Of a DNA stretch of 64,000 nt, positions 23,110 through 35,200 are shown piece after piece. The position numbers and the translations under genes are program-made. Positions within the stretch are counted from its first letter, which is position 1. Each line of letters opens with the position of its first letter. Source of the stretch: Zizania palustris (taxonomy: Eukaryota > Streptophyta > Magnoliopsida > Poales > Poaceae); the NCBI GenBank assembly GCA_019279435.1, contig JAAALK010000289.1:32245067-32309066 (forward strand), in the 5' to 3' direction. Below the pieces are notes generated by a model. That model saw nothing but the letters and a program-made list of their open reading frames with translations. It was not told the origin of the DNA and did no database searches.

Positions 23110-24576
23110 TTGATTTGCCAGATCTTACCCTTCGGTAAGGTTTTTCAGATTGACTTCTCTAGTTCTTTTGGCCCTTCTCGATGTTTGATTGCTGGATCCT
23201 CTTCTGAGATCTGGAAGTGGCATAGGAGGTTAGGCCATTTTAGTTTTGATCTGCTAGTCAGATTGAGCTCTATGGACCTCATCCGAGGATTGCCCAAGCT
23301 TAAGATGGAGAAGGATCTAGTTTGCCAGCCCTATCGTCACGGGAAAATGGTTGCCGCTTCTCACTCACCTGTGACTCAGATGATGACTTCGTACCCAGGA
23401 GAGCTGTTACACATGGACACTGTTGGTCCAGCTCGGGTACACTCAGTCGGTGGGAAGTGGTACGCGCTTGTGATCGTTGATAATTTTTCTCGATTTTCGT
23501 GGGTTTTTGTTCTTGGAGTCTAAGGATGAGACTTTTCAGTTTGTTCATGACCTGATTTTGAAGCTGAAGAACGAGAACAATGGTTGGATGCGAGCAATTC
23601 GCTCTGACAATGGCTTTGAGTTCAAGAACTCTCAGTTCGTCAGCTTTTGTAGTGATTAGGGTCTTGACCATCAGTTTTCTGCTCCTTACACTCCCCCACA
23701 GAACGACGTTGTGGAACAAAAGAACTGCACGCTAGTCGAGATGTCCAGGACAATGCTTGATGAGCACAAGACTCCTAGGCGTTTTTGGGCTGAAGCCATG
23801 AACACGACTTGCTATCTGGCTAACCGCATTTTTCTTAGAGCTTATGTAGGTAAGACTTCATATGAGTTGTAGTTTAGCAGACAACCCAAGGTGAGCCACT
23901 TGCGAGCATTTGGCTACAAGTGCTTTGTGCTCAAGAAGGGAGGGCATTTGGACAAGTTTGAGTCTCGTTGTTGGGATGGAGTTTTTCTTGGTTATGCTTT
24001 GCATTCTCGAGGCTTCCGTGTTTGGAACCTCGACTCCCAGCAGCTTGCTGAGACTTGCGAAGTATCTTTTGATGAGTCCTTGCCTTCTTTGACTCCTTCT
24101 TTTGAGCTTTCTAGAGATGATAAGCTCAGAGAGTCCATCTTCGAGGAAGATGATGATGCTCCAGCTGTTGATGAGGGTGGGCCTTCTGCACAGCCTGCAG
24201 ACCCCACACCTTCTGAGACTACGACTGAGGACAAGGGCAGACCTCTGGTCACTTCTTCCACTTCGATCGAGCCCCCTCAGTCAAGTCCAGAGGTGCCAGC
24301 TGCTGACTCCGGTGAGGTGACTTCAGATCACCTGGGATCCCGAGCAGTTCAGCGTGATCACCCCTCAGAGCTCATCATCGGTGATCTGTCTGAGAGGACT
24401 TTGCGCTCTTTTGTTGACTCGCTTGCTGTGTTTGCTGAGTCTGCGTTTGTTGCATCTTTTGAGCCCAGAGACGTTTCTCATGCTCTTTCTGATTCGAATT
24501 GGATTAATGCCATGCAAGAAGAGCTTGAGAATTTTGTCCGCAATCGGGTTTGGACACTGGTTGAGCTGCCACCCGG
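23110..24576 (+). pseudogene. Element C integrase (frameshift and stops)
   Basis: Integrase inserts the cDNA into the genome. The HHCC zinc region starts WHRRLGHFS, but its second Cys pair reads CQPYRHG, so the last zinc Cys is lost. The first catalytic Asp is in HMDTVGPA, the second in IRSDNGFEF (about 23602) and the Glu in NDVVEQKN (about 23705). A frameshift sits near 23520 and stops at 23657-23659 and 23870-23872 break the core. The C-terminal GKTSYEL and FGYKCFVLKKG segments and a Ser/Pro-rich acidic hinge (to about 24450) follow. Confidence 0.8.
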
Positions 24577-25104
24577 ATGAACCCCATAGGCAGCAAGTGG
24601 CTGTTCAAAAACTTGCAAGGTGAAGATGGGGTTGTGGTGCACAACAAAGCTCGACTAGTTGCCCAGGGTTTTTGCCAGAAAGAGGGTATTGACTTTGAAG
24701 AGACTTTCACCCATGTTGCCCGTCTTGAGTCCATTCACATTCTTCTAGATTTTGCCGCTTCTAAGGGTTTTAAGCTTTTTCAAATGGATGTCAGGAGTGC
24801 TTTTCTGAACGGGTACATAGAGGAGGAGGTCTATGTTAGGTATTCCCCTGGTTTTGAGAACCCAAAGTTTCCTCGACATGTTTTTAAGCTGCAAAAAGCT
24901 TTATATGGTCTTAAGCAAGCCCCTAGGGCTTGGTATGACCGGTTGAAGCAGTTTTTGTTGGGGAAGGGATTTGTGATGGGTTCTATGGACAAAACTCTTT
25001 TCTTGCTTAGAGATGCCTCAGACTTCTTGATTGCTCAGATTTATGTGGACGATATCATTTTTGGTGGTTCTACCGATGCTCTTGTGTCCAAGTTTTCTGA
25101 GTAG
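24577..25104 (+). pseudogene. Element C reverse transcriptase
   Basis: Open frame covering most of the Copia RT: GSKWLFKNLQ, KARLVAQGFCQKEGIDFEET, FQMDVRSAFLNGYIEEEVYV (first catalytic Asp), KALYGLKQAPRAWYDRL, and the YVDD box (IYVDDIIFGG) near 25050. It ends at TAG 25102-25104, a probable Gln site in the conserved block after the palm. Several substitutions against the usual consensus are expected for a relic of this age. Confidence 0.85.
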
Positions 25105-25982
25105 ATGCACAGTGAGTTTGAGATGAGCCTCATGGGTGAGCTCAAGTATTTCCTAGGGCTCTAGATCAAGCAGACCAAGGACGACATCTTCATCCACCAG
25201 AGTAAGTACATGCGGGACATGTTGAAGAAATTTGACTTTGGTGGAGAGCTGAAGCCTCAGATGACCCCAATGGGTACATCTGGGGGCCTGGGCAAGGACG
25301 AGAGCGGTGTCAAGGTCAATGAGAGAGAGTTTTGAGGGATGATCGGTTCACTGCTGTACTTGACGGCGATGAGGCCAGACATTTAGTTTGTTGTGGGACT
25401 GTGCGCGCGCTTCCAGTCTTCACCACGCGCGTCTCATCGGTAGGCTGTCAAGCGCATTTTTAGGTATCTTACCTATACGCCCGATCTAGGTCTTTATTAC
25501 TCAACATCATCATCTCTTGATTTATCTGGCTTTTTGGACGCTGACTTTGGTGGGTGCTGGTTGGATCGCAAGTCGACTTCCGGTACTTGCCAGTTTCTTG
25601 GTTCTTCTCTTGTCTCTTGGTCTTCTCAAAAGCAGTCTGGAGTTGCACTTTCTACCACTGAGGATGAGTATGTAGCTCCTGCTCACAGTTGTTTTGGATG
25701 ATTTCCACATTGCGAGATTTTGGGTTGTTCTTTCCTACCAGAGTGCCTCTGTTTTGTGACAGCACCAGTGCGATTAGTGTAGGGAAAAACCCTTGTCTCC
25801 ATTCAAAAACCAAACACATTAATGTGAGCTTTCATTTTCTGAGGGATCAATATGAGAAAGGTGTCATTGACCTTGTTCATGTTGATACTCATCATCAGTT
25901 GGCTGACATTTTCACCAAACCTCTAGATCAGTCCACTTTTGAGCGTTTGCGAGGGGATTTGGGTGTTGTGTATCCTTTTTAG
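25105..25982 (+). pseudogene. Element C RNase H and end of pol
   Basis: The frame continues from RT with ELKYFLGL, GSLLYLTAMRPDI and the RNase H block DADFGGCWLDRKSTSG, then the open stretch 25689-25979 with CDSTSAISVGKNP, KTKHINVSFHFLRD and QLADIFTKPLD. The natural stop is TAG at 25980-25982. Internal stops include TAGs at 25162, 25384 and 25441 and a TGA at 25333. The order PR-IN-RT-RH defines Ty1/Copia. Confidence 0.85.
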
Positions 25983-27356
25983 GATATTTTGAGTCCGTTT
26001 TCTCTCTTCTTTACTCTTTTCTTGAGTCTTTTTGTGTGTGTTCATATCATGCATATTCACACTTTGAGCCTGCTTCTGTTATATGATTGATCTGCTTTAC
26101 TTATTCTAGCTGGTACATGCTTTTGATTACTTATCGATGATCATGCTTTGCTTCAGTTCACATGATATGTCTGATATCTGTCATATGCATGGCTTTCATG
26201 CTTTAAAATTGAAAAATGATCACCATTGCTTCTGGTAGCTAGCATGTGTAGGCTGAATGCTTTGGCTATCTGTTACAAGCCTTGTAGCTAGATCCTTACT
26301 TAGATGCAGATATGCAACTTGGACATTTTTATACTTTAACATGGAAATGTGCTATAAAAATGATAAAAATCAGAAAAAATGAAAAATCCATGCCTTTCTA
26401 TGCATAATTTGAAAAGATCCAGACGTGTTTGCTTTGTCACATTGCATTGTTCTAGACTACTTACCATAGCACTTTGGTATGAACTAGGACAGTGTAGTGT
26501 ATGCCAAGGCCAATGTCTTAAGCTTCTGATGGTCCAGTTTCGGCCTAGGCTTGACTTGGTCGGTTAGCATAAGGTTTGACATGCAAATAACCCCTGGCAA
26601 AAATGAAAAAGGAAAAAGAAAAAGCTTGAAAATTAAAAAGATAACAAGTTTGCTGAAGCACGTTGTTTTGGACAATGCTTATCTTGGTAGATATCAGTTA
26701 GCTTCTGCATCTCATGCTTTACCTTGCTTCCCGACTAGAAAATGTGGTGATGTTTTATTTTGCAAAAATTGAAAATGCATGCTAATGACTTTCTTTAGAT
26801 ATGATCTGTTGCACTGATCATGCAATGTGTCTTAGAAAATATGTCTTTTGCTATACCTGTTAGATGTTGTAATTGCAGTCAATCATATCTGAGAAGCATG
26901 CTTTCGACACTCCACCTGCACCCTAGTTGCATTCATTGCATATTTTGAGGGGGAGCTGCATTTCAGGGGGAGTTTGTGTCTCTTTAGAGTGCATTTAGTC
27001 TCGTTTGATGAGTCCAATTGTCCACAAGGGGGAAAATTTTTGGGTTACTCGTTCTCTTCGAAGTGTTTAAGGGGGAGTTTTGACTCTCTTGGATTTGTTT
27101 CAGGGGGAGTTTTTGTCCTGTTTGTCCTTACTCTTTGATATCCTTGTTGATAATTCTGAGATTGCGCTCGTTTTTGAGTCTTTACTTTTGGTTAACCATA
27201 ATGACCGCTTTCTTGCTTTTGTTCGACTTTTGGTCATTAGGGTTAAAATTTTACTTTATTTTCTTATTTGTTTTCTTGTGTTTTGTTTTCGTGTTTCCAC
27301 ATGTGCTTACAGGTATTGGAGAACTAATGAAGAGAAGTGTTGATAATGCACTCATC
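25983..27356 (+). other. Element C 3' non-coding region with repeated purine tracts
   Basis: About 1.4 kb between pol and the polypurine tract without a convincing frame; SIRE-type elements may carry an env-like ORF here, and none is visible. Five purine-rich GGGGG tracts lie near 26947, 26964, 27026, 27069 and 27101 in addition to the terminal PPT. Confidence 0.6.
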
Positions 27357-27367
27357 AAGGGGGAGAT
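27357..27367 (+). promoter_or_regulatory. Polypurine tract of element C
   Basis: AAGGGGGAGAT directly precedes the 3' LTR start TGAGGAGCC. It primes plus-strand cDNA synthesis. Confidence 0.85.
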
Positions 27368-29139
27368 TGAGGAGCCATGCTGAAGAGCGTGGGCCTCATG
27401 GCTCTAGATGTGATGAGTGATTGTCAACGGAAGTCAAAGAGGACTGAAGAGAAGAGAAGACTTTCTGTGTCTGGGCCGCATGTGACTCAGGTACACGGGC
27501 AGTGAGCGACTGTCGGGCAGAGGGGCCGTGAAGTTGGGCTGGCCCAATCTGGGTACATGGGCTAGGAGCAGCAGAGGATCCACTGGGCTATTGACCGGGA
27601 TTGACTCAGGTACACGGGCGATGAGCGATTGCCAGGCTGAGAGAGTTGCGAAGTCGGGCCGGCCCAATCCGGGTACCCGGTGCAAAGAAGCTGGACGCTT
27701 TGTCAGTTTCGGTGCAAAACTGACAACCGCTGATCTCGGATCTGACCGTTGTGAGGCGAAGCCGTAACCGCTACGAAAGCTCCGCTTCAGGATAAGTCAC
27801 CTCTAATTAGGAGTTTACTATTTTGCCTTTAGGTCCACAGTCTGTCAGTCGAGTCTGTAAAAATATCCTAAGGGCATTTTTGTCTTTTCCATTTTTTCAG
27901 CGTCTGTAAAAACCCTAAGGGTCTTTTGGTATTTTCCTAGGCTATTGGGATGCATATAAATAGGGCCCCAATCCCTACGGTTAGGGTTACCCTTTCTGAA
28001 ATCACTTTCCTAATACAAAAAGATTGGGTCACTTTTTGGTGTTCATCTCCTGGCATTTTGTTCTTATCCGACGCCATTGTTTCTTCGCACACCCGCCAAG
28101 AAATCAGCCATCAGGTTTTATTCGCTACTTCTAAGCAATCAGGTTTCGCAGTGTATTCATTTATTCGGTACCTCGTTTTGCATGCCTATAGCGATCTTCT
28201 GTATGCGATGGTTTAGGCTTTGTTTCTCTATGTTCTATGCGCTGAGAGAAATTTATTCTTGGCACTATTTTCTGTTTGCGCGGCTGGTTAGTTTTTGTGC
28301 TTTTGTTTACTCTAGAAAGCAGCAGGCTAGCCAGCTAGTCTCTTGTGCTAGCTGTTTATTTTCGTAGCTTTGCAGGCAGCCATGTTCTCTACTGTGCGTG
28401 GCAGGGCATTTGAGTGCCTAGAGTAGACTCGTAGCTGCCTGGCTAGCTTGCTGATTGGTCACCTCACATAGTAATTCATAGGCTGTCCTCACCTAAGGTT
28501 TAGGCTGCAGTTGCTGCTAGCATGCGCATGGCATGGCTAGTGAAACTAGCCTACGACTAGCTCTTGCTTTTGTTTTTGTAGCGACCACAGCACTCCGCAC
28601 AGGTAAGCGTGTCCAGAGATGTTTTGTGTTTTTGTGAACTCAGCGAAGTCCGCAGGACGTACTTCAAAGCTCCATTGAATCGTGCTGAGTTTTTATTTTC
28701 TATTCAAACATCCTTGCGAAGGTGTCAATCCGGAGTGTGTGCGAGGTTTTTTTCTTCAGAGTTCTTCACTGAAGCTTCGGGGTGTACGAAACCCTTCAAA
28801 GTTCCGCGCATGTCTGTTTTGACCGAGCGAAGGTCCTAGCATGTGCAACCTTCAGATTTTTTTGTACCTTCAGTTTTTGTGGACTGGTTCAGAGTTGGCT
28901 TGTTACAAAGGCTTCTCACAGACTCCGGCATAGTACATCACGGACTTCGACAACAGGCTCTGTACTCTTCACTTCCGGAGTGCACGGTTCGAAGTCTAGG
29001 TGCAGGGTTCGCTCATTCACTTCGAACTGTGTCTTCACAGACTTCGAACCAGAGACTATTTTGAACAGTATTAGCTCGTTTCGTTCTGCGTGCTTTTGAG
29101 CAGATATTTCTATTGTTGATGAGTTAACTGCTTATGCTT
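27368..29139 (+). repeat. 3' LTR of element C, cut by the assembly gap
   Basis: Collinear with 17991-19980 with several percent divergence by eye. A TATA box lies at about 27955-27962. About 220 bases of its 3' end and the target duplication are missing at the N run. Confidence 0.9.
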
Positions 29140-30139
29140 NNNNNNNNNNNNNNNNNNNNNNNNNNNNNNNNNNNNNNNNNNNNNNNNNNNNNNNNNNNNN
29201 NNNNNNNNNNNNNNNNNNNNNNNNNNNNNNNNNNNNNNNNNNNNNNNNNNNNNNNNNNNNNNNNNNNNNNNNNNNNNNNNNNNNNNNNNNNNNNNNNNNN
29301 NNNNNNNNNNNNNNNNNNNNNNNNNNNNNNNNNNNNNNNNNNNNNNNNNNNNNNNNNNNNNNNNNNNNNNNNNNNNNNNNNNNNNNNNNNNNNNNNNNNN
29401 NNNNNNNNNNNNNNNNNNNNNNNNNNNNNNNNNNNNNNNNNNNNNNNNNNNNNNNNNNNNNNNNNNNNNNNNNNNNNNNNNNNNNNNNNNNNNNNNNNNN
29501 NNNNNNNNNNNNNNNNNNNNNNNNNNNNNNNNNNNNNNNNNNNNNNNNNNNNNNNNNNNNNNNNNNNNNNNNNNNNNNNNNNNNNNNNNNNNNNNNNNNN
29601 NNNNNNNNNNNNNNNNNNNNNNNNNNNNNNNNNNNNNNNNNNNNNNNNNNNNNNNNNNNNNNNNNNNNNNNNNNNNNNNNNNNNNNNNNNNNNNNNNNNN
29701 NNNNNNNNNNNNNNNNNNNNNNNNNNNNNNNNNNNNNNNNNNNNNNNNNNNNNNNNNNNNNNNNNNNNNNNNNNNNNNNNNNNNNNNNNNNNNNNNNNNN
29801 NNNNNNNNNNNNNNNNNNNNNNNNNNNNNNNNNNNNNNNNNNNNNNNNNNNNNNNNNNNNNNNNNNNNNNNNNNNNNNNNNNNNNNNNNNNNNNNNNNNN
29901 NNNNNNNNNNNNNNNNNNNNNNNNNNNNNNNNNNNNNNNNNNNNNNNNNNNNNNNNNNNNNNNNNNNNNNNNNNNNNNNNNNNNNNNNNNNNNNNNNNNN
30001 NNNNNNNNNNNNNNNNNNNNNNNNNNNNNNNNNNNNNNNNNNNNNNNNNNNNNNNNNNNNNNNNNNNNNNNNNNNNNNNNNNNNNNNNNNNNNNNNNNNN
30101 NNNNNNNNNNNNNNNNNNNNNNNNNNNNNNNNNNNNNNN
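29140..30139. other. Assembly gap (1000 N)
   Basis: Exactly 1000 N, so the true length is unknown. By logic it must contain the end of the C 3' LTR, any surviving B sequence (integrase, gag) and the left end of CACTA D. That suggests the real gap exceeds 1 kb unless deletions occurred. Confidence 0.95.
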
Positions 30140-32170
30140 TTAGGGGCCTATGATGCAAATTGTTATTGAGTTATCTCATGTATGTCATCAAGCCGTGAGA
30201 CACATCCATTCCTATCAACAACTTCTTTCTCGTGTTGCGACAGGGACGGCATGGTGCACACGGTTACCAGGCAGCCATGAAACATTTTGAAAAGCTACCA
30301 CAATATGTGAGGCCTAAACAACACTGTGACCAGTTTACTACCGCTATTATTTCTAAGGCTACTATATACTAATCATCAATTCATGCATCTGGCTGAAGGC
30401 CAACATTAGATTCTGCATTCTTTTTTTAGGGGCCTATGATGCAAATTGTAATTGAGTATCTCCTGTATGTCCTCAAGCCGTGTGACACATCCATTCTATC
30501 AACAACTTCTCTTTCTCGTGTTGCTGACAGGGAATGGATGTGCTCACGGTTCCATGGCAGCCATGAACATATTTGAAAGACAACACAAAATATGCTGAGG
30601 CCTCAACAACACAAGAGAGAGAGAACAACACAATCTCCTAACTTGAGGATTAATATAGTAGCTTCAGAAGTAATAGCTCACTACTGTAGCCAAGAAGAGT
30701 GTTCATACATTTTCCACCTTTGACACTGTGATCAGTTTACTACTGCTATTATTTCTGAGGCTACAGTAGTAAACTGATCACAGTGTCAAAGGTGGGAAAT
30801 GTATGAAAAATCTTCTTGGCTACAGTAGTCAGCTATTACTTCCGAAGCCACTATATAATTCTCAAGCTAGGAGATTGTGTTGTTCTCTCTCTTTAGTTTT
30901 GTTGATACCTCAGCATATTTTGTGTTGTTTTTCCCTCTAATGTTCCATGGCAACAAAATATGCTGAGGCCTCAACGACATTGTGATCAGTTTACTACCGC
31001 TATTATTTCTAAGGCTACTATATACTAATCCTCAAGTTCATGCATCCGGTTGAAGACCAACATTAGATTCTGCAATTTCTTTTAGAGGCCTATGATGCAA
31101 ATTGTTATTTAGTTATCTCATGTATGTCATCAAGCCATGGGACACGTCCATTCCTATCAACAACTTCTTTCTCGTGTTGCTGACAGGGAATGGGCTGTGA
31201 ACATGGTTCCATGGCAGACATGAACATTTTGAAAAGCTACACAAAATATGCTGAGGCCTAAACAACACTGTGACCAGTTTACTACCGCTATTATTTCTAA
31301 GGCTACTATATACTAATCCTCAAGTTCATGCATCTGGCTGAAGGCCAACATTAGATTCTGCAATTCTTTTTAGGGGCCTATGATGCAAATTGTTATTGAG
31401 TTATCTCATGTATGTCATCAAGCCATGAGATACATCCATTCCTATCAACAACTTCTTTCTCGTGTTGCTGACAGGGAATGGATGTGTTCATGGTTCCATG
31501 GCAGACATGAACATTTTGAAAAGCTACACAAAATATGCTGAGGCCTCAACAACATTGTGTTCAGTTTACTACTGCTATTATTTCTAAGGCTACTATATAC
31601 TAATCCTCAAGTTCATGCATCCGGTTGAAGACCAACATTAGATTCTGCAATTCCTTTTAGAGGCCTATGATGCAAATTGTTATTTAGTTATCTCATGTAT
31701 GTCATCAAACCATGTGACACATCCATTCCTATCAACAACTTCTTTCTCGTGTTGCTGACAGGGAATGGATGTGCTCATGGTTCCATGGCAGCCATGAACA
31801 TTTTGAAAGCTACACAAAATATGCTGAGGCCTAAACAACACTGTGACTAGTTTACTACCGCTATTATTTCTAAGGCTACTATATACTAATCCTCAAGTTC
31901 ATGCATCTGGCTGAAGGCCAACATTAGATTCTGCAATTCCTTTTAGGGGCCTATGATGCAAATTGTTATTGAGTTATCTCATGTATGTCATCAAACCATG
32001 TGACACGTCCATTCCTATCAACAACTTCTTTCTCGTGTTGCTGACAGGGAATGGGCGTGAACATGGTTCCATGGCAGACATGAACATTTTGAAAAACAAC
32101 ACAAAATATGCTGAGGCCTCAACAACACTAGAGAGAGAAAACAACACAACATCCTAACTTTAGGATTAAT
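30140..32170 (+). repeat. 287-bp tandem repeat array inside CACTA D
   Basis: The start motif TAG(G/A)GGCCTATGATG recurs at 30140, 30427, 31083, 31371, 31658 and 31944 (period 286-288; the one longer interval holds an inverted-repeat insertion). Each unit contains ATCCATTCCTATCAACAACT, a CTCGTGTTGCTGACAGGGAA block, ACAAAATATGCTGAGGCCT and CAGTTTACTACCGCTATT. The array ends about 60 bp before the start codon of the D gene, so it occupies the promoter and leader position. Confidence 0.85.
30579..30938. repeat. Long inverted repeat (arms about 170 bp, 18-nt loop)
   Basis: The left arm ends CAGTTTACTACTG at 30745 and the right arm starts CAGTAGTAAACTG at 30764. Complementarity extends outward through TTTGACACTGTGATC, GCCAAGAAGA, the AACACAATCTCCTA block, and GACAACACAAAATATGCTGA near 30579, with a few mismatches and small indels. 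A transcript would fold into a long hairpin. It is made of the same sequence as the 287-bp array units, so it arose by inverted duplication. Confidence 0.8.
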
Positions 32171-32224
32171 ATGACATCAGACCTTTTTTGCATAACCAAA
32201 ATTCTGATACATTAGCATCTTCAT

Positions 32225-35200
32225 ATGAATAGTTTATCTATGGCGGAAGAAGGACGTTCCATCGAGGAGCTCATCTACGAGTCTCCCGCAAAAACAAATA
32301 AAGAGGGTTCATCTGAAGGATCCTCCGATAGCGAATCTTCGTACCACTCTCCGGAGAATGAACATCCAATGGAGCCTAGGAAGAAGAGAACGAGAGAAGA
32401 CGCCGATGAGGATTACATTCCTGAAGCTCAAGCGGAGGTAATTATTACGTTAGTAACAAGTCAGAGCAGCTTCTAACCGAGGATTACATTCCTGAAGCTC
32501 ACATTGTCTATCATCGTAGGATCGTCCAAAGCGAGGAAGCAAGCGTCGATTATTCCAAAGCGAGAAAAGAACAACTATTGTCCCAGCTATTGAGTCAGCT
32601 GAGCGAACAGATGTTGAGCCCGCTGCCACAACATCGTCTGCAAATGCGAAGAGGAGAGGGAAACGGGAGAAGAACAAGCTACATACAGCTATCTATGAGG
32701 TTGAAGAAGTGCATGTTGATGGGGCTCCAAAGAAGCCAAAAGAAATCACAGCGAAGTGGCGTAACGACTGTGGATGTCTCGCCAGGGAGCGATGTAAGAT
32801 AGTTTGGAAAAATTGGAAGACTGTCCCTGAAGCTACAAAGAACGAATTGTGGCAGCATATAAAAGCGCATTATAAATTCCCGGAAGACCGCTTAGAAGAC
32901 GCTAAAGCTGCCACATTGAAGACTATCGGGAAGGCTCTCCGTACATTTAGGACTAAACTGAACACACAATACCTTCAGAAAGATGAGTCGCCACTCAACG
33001 ACTACGGCTTTATAACGCCAAATGAATGGAATGAATTCAAAATGCAGCATTGCTCCGAAGAAGCCAAACAAGAGAGCATAATGTTCAAAGAACTTAATAA
33101 GAAGAATAAGTTCCCCCATAAACTTGGGCCAGGTGGATATAAGGCTAAGGAGGATGAGTGGAGTAAAAAGGAGGAGGAGGACCGTGCGGCTGGGTTACCT
33201 GAACAGTTTTCAGGTGCTGATCAGCGCACTAAGAGATGGCTCCTAGGTCGAGCTAAAAAAACACCCGAGGGCCAATATATGCTCTCCGACTCACGGACTA
33301 GTGAAGTATTCCAGAAAGCACAGGAAATCGCTGAGTTGGAGAAGACTGGAAAGTTCAAGCCCGAGGGATGTAATGACCAGCTTACATCTGCTCTCGGAAA
33401 CGAGGAACATCGAGGGCGCACCCGAGGTGTCTCTTCTATAGCACCCTGGAAAAATACTTTCAAGAAACAGGAGGGTGCCACATACAAGAAGCGTCAAGCA
33501 CGCACAGACGACGCCGCAGAGCGCCGTGCAGAGTGGGAGCGACATTTTTTTGAATTTATTAACGAGAATCCAAACATAATGCAGGCTGCAGCTGGACAAA
33601 TAATTGTGCCAGAGGTACGACTCGACGTACCAAGCAGTGTTGGCTCAGTACAAGACAAATTTCCTGTAAATTATATTAAAGAGGACACACCCTGCAGCCT
33701 GCATGTACCGATAGGGCGCAAAGGGCATTCCCAAGAGGCTGCACGAGGCATTGCTATGCCTGGGGATTTATTTCACAATCGGCCTATTCCTGCTGACTAT
33801 ACCAAGGTTCAGGTCAATGAGATCACCAACGACAGATTTATTAATGACCCCTTGGATCTTCCAATGCCTGATGAGGGGATTGAGACAATCGGAGATGCTC
33901 TAAATAACTTTGTCCTATGGGCGAGCCGAGATATCAAATTACTGCAGACAAGTTCTCAGAGTAAATCACCTATTGTCTCATCACAATCCCCCGCATATCT
34001 TTCATCTCAGGATGTGCAAAATATAGGATCATTATCACCTGTTGATGAGCGTGAAATAGAGGAAAAGGCAGAGGAAGAGCCAGTGCCCAATAAAGTGGCA
34101 GAAGTGATAGAATCGAAAGTGACTTCTGATCCTCAAGTGACAAAGCTAGTGCCAGTGCTTGAGCCCACTGATGAGCCCAACACAAATGTGCCAGAGCCAG
34201 ATCAAATGCCAGTGCTAGTTCCGACTGAGCCTCAAGTGCCAGTTCCGGCTGATCCTCAAGTGCCAGTGCTAGTTGCTGCCGAGCCTGAAAAACAAGATGC
34301 ATGCCCAAAGCCAGCAATCCACAAGATAACTGTTCAAGCTGGGCAGTGTTCTGCGCTGAAATCTGAAATGCATAAATTTTTTAATACTTTGGGGCAAACA
34401 CGTTCTATGCCCGAAGCGGCTCCCATAAAGGCTCCAGTACAAAAGCATGCGGGCTCACTTTCTGTTGATAAGAGGACCTACGGAGACGAGGATTATATCG
34501 AATACGAACCAGGCAAACCATTATTACCCCAAGGAGTACTTAATTGTATGCCTTGGGCGATGAAAACATTTCATGACTGGTACCTCGAAGCGTCTTCGTT
34601 AGGTGTAACACAAATAGAACTGACGGTTCCACAAGAAATATTCAATTGCCCAGAGTTTAAGCTTGCACTATTTTTCGACGACTTCCATCGGATGTTTCGT
34701 CTGAAGCGAACCGACATCACAAGCATGATGCTCTGGTGCATGTAAGTACTTTATACTTTGTCAATACAAAGAAAAAATAAATAATGTCTTATATTGACTA
34801 TTGTTTTATAACATATGCAGTTGTAATTCACGCGGTGACGAGTCTAAATTGTATGGGTACCTAAACCCGTCATTAATAAGCCAAAGTGTGCTGAACCCGA
34901 CACTAAACCAGAATGATAGCAAGTACTGGACTGCGGGTAAGAAAAAATTTCAAAGAAAAATGTTCAATAAAGACGAAGACAAACTTAAGAAGAACAAAAG
35001 GAGTTGTGCCGCGTTGTATATTGCGCGGTGCATGTATCAATGGAAGGACAGAGAAATTATATGTGGGGCATATAACTTTAAGTAAGTATACCCACTATAT
35101 CCACTTAAACACGTTTTATCGATTATGAAACTAACATAATCATATATTACTTCTTTCGATAGTGATCATTGGATTGCACTTCTGATATACCCAAAAAGCT

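Larger units (their letters stand above)
17991..29139 (+). mobile_element. SIRE/Maximus-like Copia element C, in Copia B
   Basis: Plus-strand element with a 1990-bp 5' LTR (17991-19980), PBS (19983-19994), gag with long coiled-coil extension, protease, integrase, RT, RNase H, a 1.4-kb 3' non-coding region, PPT (27357-27367) and a 3' LTR cut by the gap at 29140. Very long LTRs, a long gag with coiled coils and several GGGGGAG tracts before the 3' LTR are typical of the SIRE/Maximus lineage. The coding part is riddled with stops, so it is non-autonomous. The 5-mer before the LTR is CATGT; its right-hand copy is hidden in the gap. Confidence 0.85.

Noticed and set aside
26379..27383. Env-like ORF in the SIRE-type 3' region
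   Set aside because: Only short frames are present, without a signal peptide, conserved motif or length expected for such a protein.
29124..30158. Long open frames on both strands over the first N run
   Set aside because: They consist of undetermined residues; only the gap keeps them open.
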